This document shows positions 49,223 through 62,529 of a stretch of DNA of 64,000 nucleotides, piece by piece. Position 1 is the first letter of the stretch, and every line of letters begins with the position of its first letter. The position numbers were made by a program, and so were the translations under genes. A model generated the notes under the pieces. The model searched no databases and was not told where the DNA came from. It saw only the letters and a program-made list of their open reading frames with translations. The stretch spans positions 27,673,501 to 27,737,500 of the forward strand of contig CM063288.1 of the NCBI GenBank assembly GCA_032173965.1, read 5' to 3'. The stretch comes from Sitta carolinensis. Its lineage: Eukaryota > Chordata > Aves > Passeriformes > Sittidae.

Positions 49223-50853
49223 GTGTCCCATGCTTCCTTGGATCGAGCTCCAACTGGATCACGGCTCGGAGTCCTAGTTTGCTGCTTGCGCATGTACGCA
49301 TGCACCTGCTTTGGGATGTGAAGTGTTAGCAAGTACAGTTTGGTGTGTTAATGCAAAATCTGTTGGAGCAGGTTGCCCACCTGAAGTCAGTTCCTTACAT
49401 GTATGGCAACCGCATTTCTGCTGTGATTTCTGGAAACCCTGCTGCAGCTTAAAAGGGAGAAGTAGTACTGTTTCCAGGTCTTTAGACTCATAACTGGACT
49501 GCTTTTTGAACTAGTTTTTTCCCTTTAGAGTTGTAGTTGGACTGGTTTGTGAACTGCACCCTCTGTACCCTGACTCCAGGTACTCATGAATATATGGGGT
49601 GTACTTTAGAATAGTCTGGGGCTTCTGTGCTCTTACTACTGTCCTCAGAGGTGTTCAGGTCAAAATCTCTGTCCCTCAGATCCCTGAACAGGGAGAAATG
49701 TTTATCTTGTCAGCAGCTGCAGCAAGAAGTTTTAGTTTAAGGCCTGCCTCTGGAAAGCAAGATTGAACTCTGGTTTCTAGATAGTACTGAGGAAGAAGCT
49801 GTGATGGGCTTCTAGCAGAATATTGCAAGTCTAAGGTCCTGCTTTTATTCTAATGTCCAAAGGAGTGTAGAAGATATTGCCATGCAATTCATGAATATCT
49901 GGATTTCCTTCACACTTGCTGTATTAGCATTGTTTTCTGTGCCAAATTCTTGTTTGAGTTGAAACCATGCTGCAGAAAGGCAAATTATCTTGTGTTTACT
50001 TTAGCCCAAGAGAGTACACAAAGCACTGGAGCTCTCCAAACCCACATCAAAGATGAGCTTACCCTCCATTGCTCCAGACACATCTATCAAAAAGGGTAAG
50101 CATTTGCCACTGCATGGAGAGATACTTAACTTCCTGCTAATGTAGGAAATTACTTTTTCCCTTATTGCTTGGAAAAGACACTTGAAAATGAAACCTGTGT
50201 GGTCTGGGCAAAATGCAGAACAAACCTGGGTGGGAAACAGCTACACAGAGAATATCAGAGCAAAATGACATAAGAGAGACAGTAAATGTTCTGAAGTTAC
50301 TAGCTGGTGGCAGTGTCTTCAAATCTGCAATGAAAGAGGATCAGCTGAACAGAGAACTTTGCTGCTGCTTACTATACCTGTGAAGGAACAAAGTGTGGAG
50401 GCCTTCTAAGTACTGCACAAAGCAGGAATTTGTTTTGCTAAAATCCGTCCCACTCAATTACTGTTGATCTGAGAACTGGACTTTGCTTAGTTTGTACAGC
50501 TCTAGCCTCAGGCTCCTGTAAATTACTTTGATCTACATGGATCCCTGAGGATCTCTTAACTTGTGAGCTGGGTTCCTCAGCCTGTTCCATGAGATGGAAA
50601 ATCATACCTCACTGGCAGGAGTCTTGCTGTCCCTTCTGATAGCAGCACCCTGGTTCACACTCATAATCATAGCTCCTGGTGCTTCTCTGAAAAGGGGATT
50701 TCCAAGAGGGTAACTACAATTAACTGCACTGTAAATGCCATAGATGAAGTCAAATCATCTATTTAAATTAAAAATTTATATTATTACCTTAAAACCCCCC
50801 ACATTTTCTTTCTAAAATCATCACCCCAGCTAAGGTCTATAGCATTTCTGCAA

Positions 50854-50888
50854 ACAATGACCAGCTGGGGTTAATAGCTGTTCATTGT
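50854..50888. other. 13-bp-arm hairpin with SOX-core ends
   Basis: ACAATGACCAGCT (50854-50866) and AGCTGTTCATTGT (50876-50888) are inverted with one mismatch in 13, around a 9-nt loop. Both outer ends are ACAAT/ATTGT SOX cores. Confidence 0.6.
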
Positions 50889-51914
50889 ACATACATTCAT
50901 TGTTATAATTTGTCAGTGGGGTTTTTATTTTTTTTTCTCTTCAAAATTTCCTGTCTTTAGGTCTGCATTGCCTAAATTATACTGATCCTGAAATGTGAGT
51001 TGGTATACAGGAGTGCTCCTCTGGTTTACTCAGTTTTGTCTTTAAGCAGGGTGGGAAGCTTTCTGTCAGTTTTGTTTCTCATAAAAAATACACTTTTCAC
51101 TACATATACTTGCCTCTGCCTGGGAAATGTTGACTTCAGGGGTTTTTGGTTTAAAGCTTGTTGGCATTTTTTGTTTATTTTTAATTAGCTTAGAGATTAG
51201 AGCTTTACAAAAAAGTTTTTTTTCTGTGTGGGAAATACCAGTTGTTTTGCAAGTTCCCTACCTCACATTTTTTTGGGGAAAGTATTATATTGTAAAAATG
51301 GATGGAGAAAATGGAGATTAGCAAACCCTAGTGTTTTCTGCAGAGATATAGTCAATTTTTCTGTAGCCGAAATGTGGATTCTCTATGGCTGGACTATTTT
51401 TTCTGGTGAAACTTCCCTTGGGGGAATGTGAAGTTTTCTTGGGCCCAGGTGATCTCTTGGTGTTCCCTGGGACTTCAGGTCTTCAGTCCATGTATCCAAT
51501 GCCAGTGCTAACCCTGGATTTGTCCTGCCTTCACAAATAGCTTCCACCACCACCAGCTTTTCTCGACTGATGATGTGCTACAGGGTTTTATGAGAAACTC
51601 AGGTGAGCCAAGTAGGCAAATAAGTTCTTTGGCTCCTGAAGCAGCTCATAGCTTGAACTGTTTTAACTGTTTTGTAATGAAACATTTTTGCTTTTCTGAA
51701 TAGAGGAATTTTGATGCCAATTATTCCACAGGTGTTTTCTGTACACCAACTTGCAAAAAAAAGAGTGTATGCCAATTTCGCAACATACATTATGAATACT
51801 GTAGTTTTTCTTAGGATTGAGGCTGTGCTTTCCAGCTAAGGGAAGAGCCCAGGTTTACACAATGGAGTATTTGTGGTTTAGCTTCCTGGTTCCACTGCTG
51901 AGGATTTACAGCAC

Positions 51915-51956
51915 TGTAAATCTAGAGTAACATCATGTAAATCCATAGTAATGTAA
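51915..51956 (+). repeat. 21-bp imperfect tandem duplication
   Basis: TGTAAATCTAGAGTAACATC is followed directly by TGTAAATCCATAGTAATGTA. Confidence 0.75.
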
Positions 51957-54900
51957 CTATATTTATTTCCCTCCATGGAGCTGTCCAGGTTTATACCAGT
52001 GAGAATAAGAACAGTATTTGGCCCTTTAATATCTATCTCAGATAATAAAAGTCATATGAGGGTTTCACTAAATATTTGGCAAACCTACTAAAACAAGCCC
52101 AACAAACTATGCAGGACGTAGATTAATTTCCTCCACCAAGCATCTGGGTTCAGCATTATAATTAGCAGCAGATCTAGTGATATGCCAAACAAAGATGTTT
52201 ATGTCAAATAGCTATTTCTGAGAACGAAAAAAAAAAAGGCAGAGAGAAAGGGGAGCTTAAATTAATTGAATGTCATTAAATGAGTCCACATTGCTAGCCT
52301 GAGTGATAAGCAGTTACTGCCAGAGGTATTTACAGATGGCAGCTAGCAAAATTTTCTGTTACGTTATTCAGTTCGGCTCATGACTGCATAGGCATTGCAG
52401 GGGCGTGGGGGACTTTAATCTGTCTTCACTTTCTTACCTCTCCTAATGGCTGTTTTTCCCACTTGAAATATCTTTTGATCTCTTAACATGTGAATCACAC
52501 TTGTTCACTTGGATTCACTTAGACTTTAAATCAGCTCTGCATGCTGAGTGCACTTCATGTGGATGACAGGCAGTGCTTAGAAAAGTTGGCATGGGAGCTT
52601 CCTCAAAATGTAGCTAAAGCAGGCATATCCACAGCCCAGTGAAATTTCTGCATCAGCTGAACTGCCACAGCAATGCTGTACATAAGAAGAGAACAAAGTC
52701 CCAGTTGCTGACCAAAAACTGGGGAGGGGAAAAGAACTGCTTATTGAGACCTTTGAAGAAGTTTGAATTGAGCTCTGCTTTTAGAAACAGTTACAGGTCA
52801 CTGTGTGGACTTGACAAAGGAAGCTCTGATCTTCCTGAGATTAGGCAGTCACTCAAACAGCAGCAGAACTGCAACAAGTTCGGGTAATGTGAAGGAATTC
52901 TGTGAATTTCTGGAATGACTGAATGAAATTCCTGTCCAAAATGATCAAGAGTAGTTTGAAGACAGATTTGGCAACTCTTCTAGACTGTTTTACCACAAAA
53001 GGACCTTGGGTTTATAGCTGTGTCACGATAACGTTTGAACCTTCAGTTTGTGTGCGAGAGGGCTGTACTCTGCCAGTGGCAAAGGATGCTTTCCCTCATT
53101 TATAATCTAGAGATATTAGACATCATAAAAAGTTCAATATACCAGTGTGATGATAATATATCTGTTGTCTGCACTGCAAATTTCCCAGCTAGCATTCACA
53201 AATTATTTGTCAGGCAGTAATTAGAATGATACATTTTAAATCTTCTGAAACAGTGCCAGGAAGAGAATTGCTTTCTGTTTTGAGCAGTGTTAGTAGTGCA
53301 GCTGGAAATTCTGCCTAATGAAAATACTTTTAAACATCTCTTGGTCTGTGTTTGGTCACAAGTTGCCCAAGGAACAAAGGCCATGTTCACCTTGCTAGGT
53401 TGAAGAAGAATTCTTTAACAAGTCGTCAGTGATGAACTGGGAATCACATAGGAAAGAGTCCAGATTTTTATGCCACTGAAGTGAACTGCAAAGAAATCAA
53501 AATGGTACCAAAGGACCAAACGCACAAAATATTCAGAGAGATTTGCAATTCTGCCTGATTGTCAGGGTGGAACACATTCCCCTGCAGCCAGCGTGATCTC
53601 CAAAGACAGCCAGTGGATTTGAGACCCAGTTCTGGATCCTAATTTAGCAGACTGCCATGCTGATCGGGATCTTTCTCATCAGGACTTTAGTTCAGCATAT
53701 TAAAAAATGGAGTTCTGTTCTTTTATATCTCCAATTTCTAAGTATCAGTGAAGAGATATGTCCACAAGATTGGTTGACTTGTCTGGATTCAAACTCTGGC
53801 AGAATAGGAATGAAAATTTAATATTAAATTTTGAAACAAAGCTTTAAAAGGTAGATTTCATAATATGGTTTACTTAACTTTTCATAAGGAGCTCTGGTAA
53901 TTTGTGATCAAAACTGTTATGTCTACAATGAAAGAAATCTTTATTTCATTTGTTTATAACCTATACTCGGGACTGAAGGCTCTGGGTCAGGTCATGCTTC
54001 TGTGACTGGGGCATTAAGTTACACTAAAGTCTGACTCTAGCTATATTATCTCCTGCTCAGGCTTCATAGTAGTAGTAGTCTATTAATCCTGGGATTCAGA
54101 GAAAGTTGATGAATGAACAGATGCCTACATGTTGTCTTTCCTGCCCAAGTCAGTGAGACAAACACTTGGCAAAGTAGAATAGAAATAAATGTGTCAGTTT
54201 AAAGTATTCAGATGTTATCTTTTGGTCACCCTAGCATTTCTCAGAGTGAAAGTCAAATTTATGTGTGGTTGTGTTTTCCATTAGACTAATCTTGAGATTT
54301 CTGCCTTTCCAATAACCAGTTTTTGGGAATATTGTAAAGGTTTAGCACACATTCTTTATACTGAATGCCAGGTCCTCAGCTAATGTAAACTAGCACAGCA
54401 AATCCAACTTAGGCTGATTTTCTGCAACCCTGGCTAAGACTGGAGGAGATTAAGAGGAAGTCATTATCCTATAGAGTAGAACCAAACATAAGCGTGTTGG
54501 AAATTATTTCAATTCTTAGCCCAGTTGTGTTGTTGTGCTCTGGAGTCTGTGTGTGTGGGGTCTCCAAAGGTGAGGATCCATGTGCTGCACTTGTGAAACT
54601 TGTTGTCACTAGGATGCATTTGCAGGATAAATCCATCTGCAGTCATTCTTTGGCTCTTGATCTGGAGCTGGCACACTGTTTAGATTCTTAAATGTGGCTC
54701 CTACCCTAACACTGAAATCTTTCTCGGGGATGCACTTTCCACTTTCACTTTGGGTTGCATGATCTCTGTGATATCTAAAATTGTTTCTGTGCTTTTCTAC
54801 TTCTTTCCAACCAGTTCCACAGAAATCCTGCTGGAATCACAGTGAGAATGCCCACAAGTTTTTTGCCCTCAAGCTATGAGAAAGAAGCAGCAGGCACTGC

Positions 54901-56788
54901 TAGGGCCAAGGCTGTTGCTAGCTGTTGCTGAATGAAAGTCCTCTCTCACTGCCTGCTCTTTCTGATGGGTTTGCATGCTCCCATCTTGGCAGTGCCCTCA
55001 GCCTCGCAGCTTCTCAGAGGCCAGTGGTACCTGCTGGGGAGAGGTGTGGCAGTTCAGACCTGTCTCCTCAGGACCCTGACAGGCAGCAGCATTGCTGGAA
55101 GATGAGCATGATGTTCCCTCCTGTACTCAGAGAGAGACCCTGTCTCTGTGTGTTTGAAAGGTAAAGGGGAGAGGTGGCTCCTCTTTGTCTTTCTTCTACA
55201 GGGCAAGGTGAGTCCCAGTTTGGTAGCTGGCATGCAACTTCATTTCTTCTGCTTTTTTTTCTTTATTCTCATTTTCTCTCTGTAGTGCAAAAATAGTATC
55301 AGTAACACATTTATATCCTCCAGGAAAGGTAACATGTGGACAATGTTGCAAAACTCCAGGTGGGAGCTGTGGCTGTCGTACAGAAATGACATATGTACAA
55401 GTTACCAAATATACACAGAAGCTTTGAAGGAGAAAGGTGTGATTTCAAAGAATATTATTTCATGATTCCTGAGAAAAATGGGAAACCAGGTTCATTGCCC
55501 CTCATGGGAGTTTTCATGGCACTGAATTACTTACAGTTAGCTCTAAAAGTCCTTATGTGAGGTGAAGGACACCTTGTCTTAATCTTCCCTTAGTAGATAT
55601 GGATATTGCACTGTATCTAGATACAAGTGAAGACTACATTTAGTGGTAGCACAGGAGAAAGGCAAGACTCTCGAGAGAACTTTCTGTGCTCACAGTCCCT
55701 GGGATAGTTCTGAGTCAGTTCCTGTCCTGCAGAAGTGCTTCTTCTGATGCAAGAGACACCGTCTCCAGCCTGTGGGGCTGAGGCCTGTTGGCTGCTGAGC
55801 CTCCTAGTTCCTGTGAACCTTTACCTTCAGTATGTAATGTAAGAGTGGCATGGAATGACCAAGGCTGGAGTGACACAATACATTGCTCTAGCACACCTGG
55901 CCTCTCACTAGCTGTGTGATCTTTTGCTGCAGGGCTTCCTTGCAGGCAGGGACAGCTGCATGAGACGACAAGGAGCTTGTTTTTCCAGTGCCGCTTCCCT
56001 GCAGAGCTCCTGTGGCAGCCAAGAGCCTGCAAATCCTACCCACAAAAAGCCTTGTCTCCTTGTCTACAGCTCTGAGCATATGCCTTGGCAGTGCCTTGGT
56101 TTGGGGACACAGCCAAAGGTGTGTTTGGGTCAGGACAGGGCAACTTATACCTCAGTTTGTTGACAAGTTACTTGGGTGCAGAATTATACATGGGAGAATT
56201 GGCTGCACAGCAGATTGCTCTGGACACTGCTCCTTTGCTCCTAAGACATTCAACATGCTTGCCCTAAAGACCGTAAGGAATGCTGTTTTCTTTTCCTGGT
56301 TCCTGACAGGCCATGACTATGGGGCTGGGCAGACCTGTGTATGCCCAACCCTGCTTATCTGCTGATTGGCAGTAGGAGCATTTTGGAGCTGGAGTGATAA
56401 GAAAATGCAAATGTTTTTGTGAAAAGCATTTCTATTTTTTGTGGAAAACTTTTAATGAAAGTGTTTTATATGTGTAGAAAATCCTAAGTATTTTTAAAAG
56501 ATCACAGCCAAAATGTTTCATCCTAAACCAGAAATATTCCCGTTGAAGCCAGTGTCTGTCTTCTTTATGGGAATTGTAACAACATTCCCATTATTTTATG
56601 TGCATAGGACTTTGTCCTGTACCTTCTCTGATGAACTGCAGCCAGGGATTCTAGCAGTGACAAGCTCCTCTTTTTCACAGGCAGAGCTCTGTGGTGAAGA
56701 AAAAAAAACATGGGCATCTAACCTACAAAGGAGGTGGGATATCTTCCAAACCCCAGGACAATATGGTGCTGCTGCTCTTGTATGAATG

Positions 56789-56814
56789 AAAAAAAAAAAA
56801 AAAAAAAAAAAAAA
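56789..56814. repeat. Poly-A run, 26 nt
   Basis: An uninterrupted A homopolymer. No AATAAA lies shortly upstream, which argues against a retrocopy tail. Confidence 0.9.
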
Positions 56815-57293
56815 GGAAAGAAATATTTCTTATTTTTACTTCCTTGCCCACCCTCCACCAATCTGGAAAAAATCCATTTCAAGTAAAATCAAAATTTTCT
56901 CCAGAAGAGAAAAAAGCAGTTGATAAGGAGGAAACATAATAATTATACGGAGCCAGTTATACAAGATTGTCCATCTGTTGGCTCTTGTTCTGTCAATGAC
57001 TTCCTGGTAGTGTCCATCACTTGTCTATCATTCAGCAGAGTAAGCCCCACTTTCATGAGACATGGCAGTGAATTTCAGGCTCACAGCAGGAACTGGTGTG
57101 TCTTCACTTCAACGGGAACAGGGCCCAGCCCTGAGCTCGTCCCACTCAGCCAGATACTCTCCAAAAGTTGTGATCTTTTCAGCACAGATTTTGGCTTCTT
57201 TCAGCTCATTCTGCATATACACATTGGAGCATAAGCTAGCTCCTTAAATAAAAATCAAAGCAAAGCACTTGACTTCAGAAGAATAGGAGACCC

Positions 57294-57339
57294 AAAAGGA
57301 AAAAAAAAAAGAAAAAAAAAGAGAAAGAAAGAAAAAAGA
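57294..57339. repeat. Pure purine (A/G) tract
   Basis: About 46 consecutive A or G residues, mostly A with scattered GAAA and GAGA. Confidence 0.85.
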
Positions 57340-57494
57340 CCGCTTAGGTAGTGGGCTGAGCAGATGCCATAGGTTGTTATAGCAACTTGAGTTCTAAAAA
57401 CAGGAGAGAATACCCACATGCTGCCACATCTACTGAAGAACCCACATCCAGATTTCAGAATCCAGGCATTGAGGAAACACTTATTTCCTATTAT

Positions 57495-57635
57495 TAAAAA
57501 AAAAACCAAAAAACCAAAACTGAACCAAAAAGAAAAACAACAACAAAAAACTCAAGCACAAAATAACCACCTCCCACCCCCCAAACCCAAACCAATAAGA
57601 AATCAATCAAACCAGCCAACTAAAAAACAATGTGT
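57495..57635. repeat. Strand-asymmetric A/C low-complexity tract
   Basis: Around 140 bp is composed almost wholly of A and C on the + strand (AACCAAAA, AACAACAAC, CACCTCCCACCCCCCAAACCC), with very few G residues. A 91-codon Lys/Gln/Pro-rich frame through it is a composition artefact. Confidence 0.8.
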
Positions 57636-59505
57636 ACAGGATCCTCAGAAAAATCCACACACATTATCCTGTGAAAGAGAAGAGCTCTTTTAGATGCTTT
57701 GGAAAGGCTTATGGCATCATTTGTTATGATATTTAAAGCAGTGTGTGTGCATGCCTGTGTGCCTGCGTGTGATGTGGATTTCGGCTTTCAAAGAGAACTT
57801 GAAAGCCTTCCAGCAAAAACGTAAGCACTCTGACAAAGATTTTTGTGGAGGGAATAACTGTCAGCAGCAGATACCAAGGTGACAGTGAGCAGTTGTAACA
57901 TCAAACCTAAAACACTTACCAGTTTTGTGTACTTGTATGAGAAATAATGACTCCTCAGACAGTGCCTGTCTGTCAGTGCAGGGAAAAAGCACTAATCAGT
58001 AGCAAATCTAGGAGGTAAAGCTTGAGGCAGGTATAATGGAAACTTTTCATGGTAAAATATCAAGGTATATGTGAAAATATGGAAATCAGACACCATGTTA
58101 CTATGGCCTAGAGAGGCAAATAGGTGTCTTTTGACTCAGCTGAGCACTGGACCAGACTTTTTGCTTGCACATGAAATATAGGTTGATTTGGGATCTTTAT
58201 CTGTTCCAATTTTATCTGAGTAATTTGTGTGGGAATGTAACAGCCTGAGATGCTCCTCTGGAAAAGGCAGGGGACTTGAAATGCCACAATTGGTTATTAT
58301 TTCCTAATTTTATATTGTGGGGGTTTTTGGTGTCAGACTGTTTGTGCTCAAAGTCATCTGTGAATTCATGCCTTGGGTAACCCCTCCTCCAGCTGACTTC
58401 ACACAGTGAAAGCAGCTCTCAGCATCATGCTGAGATCAAAGCTAGGGCTTGAATAAAGCTGGCTGCTGAGAAGGGGGCAAAGAGAGAATGGACTGTCCTT
58501 GACACTTAGAGACCAGCATCTGAATAAGTAGGAGCTTTCCCAACAGAAAGGCGATAGGAAGACAGGACAGAACCATGACAGAACTCTGTGGAGACAGCAG
58601 CAGCTCCTCTCCAGACTGGCTGGTGACCCAAGGGTGGCATCCCTGGGGCAGTTGTGTGTGTGCTCTTTCCCCCCAGCTGGTGTGGGGCAGAGCCTGAAAG
58701 CCTGAGGAGCAAATCTCAGCAGCTGCCCCCGTACTGCCTTCCCTTCCCCCAGGCACCAGACCACACAGGAGGGTTTTGAGGGCAGATTAGTCAAGATAAA
58801 AGGTACGAGTTGCCCAGGTATGGCAGCAAGGAAGCTCCTACGTGTGTGCTGGCACAAACCTGCAAAGGGATAAATCCTTGTTTGCCTGCAAAAGGAGGCA
58901 GTGACTCTTACATGAGGCACAAAAGTCGCTCCTGAAGGTCTTTTGAACTTTTCTTTCCTATCTTACTCTTTTCTAGAGGTATAATTTTTAGTAGAATCTA
59001 GCTCAGGCCAGCTGTTTTCTCTACTCATCTTCCAAAAATAGTGTATATGGTCAGAATTTTTCTTCTTTGTCCCTTTAATTCAAATACATCTGAAAGATAT
59101 TGCCCAAACATACCTCCAGTAATAATGATATTTAACGATTCATCTTCAGACAGAAAAGAATATGGAAGATATTAAACCCAGAGGCAAATATTTTCTGAGT
59201 TATGGGTGTCAGAAAACTGAGTTATAGGTAGAATGTGAATGGTTTTGCAATCTCCATAGCAGGTGTTAAAACCATTATACTAAAATAATTATTTATTTGT
59301 CTTGAAAGTGTAACCTCAGATTTTTAAAGCTAGCCTGGAAGAAGTATAGAGGAATGTATTTTCATCTGCGAATAAATTAAGCAGGAGTTTCTGGAGATAG
59401 GGTGTGAAGGAGAATTAGTACAGGCAGTAAAGGAAGGAGGTCTGATTTTAAAAATTATAATTAAAAAAAAAAAAAGCAACAGAAAAATCAAATTATGTGT
59501 TGCAT

Positions 59506-59527
59506 TTTGTTTGTTTGTTTGTTTGTT
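59506..59527. repeat. (TTTG)n microsatellite
   Basis: About five tandem TTTG units, preceded by a 13-A run near 59463. Confidence 0.9.
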
Positions 59528-62513
59528 GGTAAATGTCCAACTACCAGTGGAGAGCAGTCCAAGATACAAGCTCAAGCACAGATAAAGCAGTGGTATGTTG
59601 TGGAACAGCTGTTAGATTTAAATCTGATAGATTTGAGACAAAATAGCCGTTACGAAAGATTTCTCCCAGCAAACTGGTATGAGTGCTGTGTTAGACTTGA
59701 TGCAGTTACTGTGTGAGATAACTCATAGCTTCTGCAAAGTTCGTAAGTTAAAATTACCATGTAGTGCTTGTTCTTGTATTCCATAGTGGATTTGTCAGGG
59801 AAGTTTTTCTTAATGGTCTGTCACACTGGATGTAAAACATCAAGGATTCAAAGAGGAGTCAAAACCCACAGGTTCATGGTTACATGAACCCGGCACAGAA
59901 CAAGGTGTCAGCAGCCACAGGTGTACCTCAAGGAGTGAGGACAGGTGCTGGGCAAAGGAGCTGTGCCCTCCCAGATGTGGTTGGGTCTCAGCAGAACACC
60001 CTTTTTTGGGAACACAGGGTCCCAGGGCCTCAGATGGGAAGGTGCCACTCTGCCCTTGGCCTGTGCTGTGGAAATTGCAGCAGGTGCCTGAGCAGCAGCT
60101 CTGCTGTCTGTAGCACAGAAGCCCCCATTGCCAAGTGTAAATGCTCTGGCAGTGGAGGTCTAAGCAGTGCCAGGTGAGGAGCTGGAAATTCCTGTCTCAA
60201 ATTGTGTTTCTAAAGTGGACCTTATGGAGACCAATTAAAGATTCATTCTGGAAAAGACAAAGCAGACCAAGGAATGCTCATGCAAAGGCAAATTTCTCTT
60301 CTGCTGGAGGAAACCTCAGTGTTTTTTGATGAACTACCCATAGTTTCCCTCTCAAGATTTCTGTTAGACAGTCTTATTAGGGCTGAGGAATAATGTGGGA
60401 AGGTGAGTTTATGTTTAGAAACCAAAGCGGTTTGTTCTCCTGTTTCACCTCTAGTGAAGTCAAGAAGATTTAATTGCTGAGTTTCAACTAGCAAGTGGGA
60501 TGTAGTCTTCATTCTTGTGTTGGGTGATGGAATGGGGAAGGAATAAAAGACCAGATTTTGTCCTTGAGCTTACTGAAAACCCTTATGAGCCTTCTTTGAA
60601 AATAATTCCTGGCACAATCAGCTTTAAACCTAAGTTTGACTTTTTTTTCCCTCTCCCTATACCAAACATGATTAGAACATAGTATGGATTAATTGCTCTG
60701 CCAAATGTCATTCCTATAAATCAAATCTGTTTTCTGACATATGAGTGAGTGTCTGAATACTCCAAAGCCATTAAAAATATCTGCATAATTTTAAAACCTG
60801 CTAAATGTTGTTGTTTTCTCTCTCTCTCTCTTTTCATTCTTGGTACAGTATGGTATTTTACTCTGATGATGAGAAGTTGAATGGCAAGTTTCACTCAAAT
60901 GCTTTTTTTTTTTTTTTACGATCCAATCCTAAAATCTTGACAATGGCACTTACAGTGGAAATGCCACCAACTGTAAATTTACACACGGACAAAACTTGGC
61001 ATCCCTTGTCAGCTCTTCTTCAAGCATAACTTATGGGATCCCTGCCCACATTCTCTCTGCAGGAACTGGTGTTATCCCACTACTGAAGTATTCATGTGTT
61101 AGCACCCCAGGTGTAGAACAGTGTGCGGGACCAAGTCTCCAGCACTCATCCTACTAGTAGTAGAAGCAAAAAAAAAACTCTTTCAAGAAGCCATTAGGTC
61201 TGCTAAGATTAATATCAATGGCCCAAAACATCATCATTTTCCAGTTCAAAGTGGCTTCATTAAAATGATCAGGAGCAATTAAAGCAGTGCAAGAGAGAGC
61301 GAACCAGCAAAGGGAGGTGGATGGAATGGAACTGCTTTTGTATCATCATTGGTCTTGGGGAAGAGGTTTCGTCTTTCTTTCCTTTTCCCATATCTTGTGT
61401 TGTTTAATCTGTGTTTTTTAGATTGTGAACTGTGTTGCTGAAACTATTCTGTACTACATAAGAAACACATGTATACAGTTTCTGGGGTAATAATAACAGG
61501 GCTGTTTCTATGGAATACATATAAGGGGACCCACTGAATTTCGAGAGCTTCTGGTGCAAAATGCTTGTCTGAGTGCAAAAGTACATAGTGAGGACATTAT
61601 TACTCATTTCCATATGGGTGATCTGAAACTTTTGGGTCTGGGCTTCTGTGCAGCCACTAAACCAGAGTTCATGTTAAGGGTAGATGGAAGAGGCAGAGGA
61701 CGCAATAACCCATATGAAATCTGTCTGTTGCTCAGTGAACCGCACAGCGTTAGAAATCTCCTCCCACCTCTGAGATGCTCCCAGGATGCTGGGGATGATG
61801 TTCTGGGGGCTGTCACCTGGGCACTTCTCTCTGAGAGCCAGGTAGGGGCCAGAAAACAGGCTGCTAGGTGCTCTTGTCATAGGTACAAGATATATTATCA
61901 GCCTGAATATGAGCTCAAAAAGGTGAGGGATTGGCCTGGAAATGACAATGCAAACCACATTTAAAATTGGTCCTGCCGAATCATTTTTCTTCTCAGCCTA
62001 TCCTGCGGAGAAGCCATGGGACAGAGCTTAGCCTGAAGCCTTCAGAAGCACAGTCCAACACCTCCTGAGTGGAAGTCAAAGGCCAAAAGCCTCTTTGGGC
62101 TTCCTTCATTCGTCCTGCCCACACAGCCAGAACAAGGCAATAGATGTTTTGAGAAAGGCTTTATTAGCATGAACTGTCAAAACCACTTGGATTTGTAACT
62201 CAGCAGTGTATTTTCCTCATTATCATGCCTTGTCTTATACAACGTATTCTTCCCACATCTTTTCAGTTCAAATTCCTGACAATAGCCTAGGAAACCAAAG
62301 CAGGTAGAAAAACTTTTTAAGCAAAATTTCTCTTTCATTAAAGTTGTCCAAGCAAAGGTAATCAAGACAGAAATTAATGTTTTTATTAGCTTTTTGTCTC
62401 TAACTTACTCCCAGCATCTGAAATTGTTACAGAAGGTAAGTTTCAACCTGAAACAAAAGCAAATGTTTTCTGGCTCTCTGCATAACCAGCACTGGAACTA
62501 TGTGTAATTGGAC

Positions 62514-62529
62514 GGGGGCGGGGGAGGGG
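62514..62529. other. G-rich run, SP/KLF or quadruplex type
   Basis: GGGGGCGGGGGAGGGG contains a GC box and three long G runs, isolated in AT-rich sequence. Confidence 0.6.

Noticed and set aside
49161..49260. Functional tRNA gene
   Set aside because: A- and B-box-like motifs are present but no acceptor stem, anticodon arm or terminator can be folded. The SINE reading fits better.
49348..49385. CR1 suggested by TTGGAGCAGGTTGCCCA
   Set aside because: One 15-base match without supporting flanking similarity.
58399..58920. 173-codon minus-strand open frame, the longest in the window
   Set aside because: Cys/Ser/Leu-rich, no recognisable domain, overlapped by two other minus-strand frames, and no promoter, splice or conservation evidence. 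Length is within chance for 64 kb.
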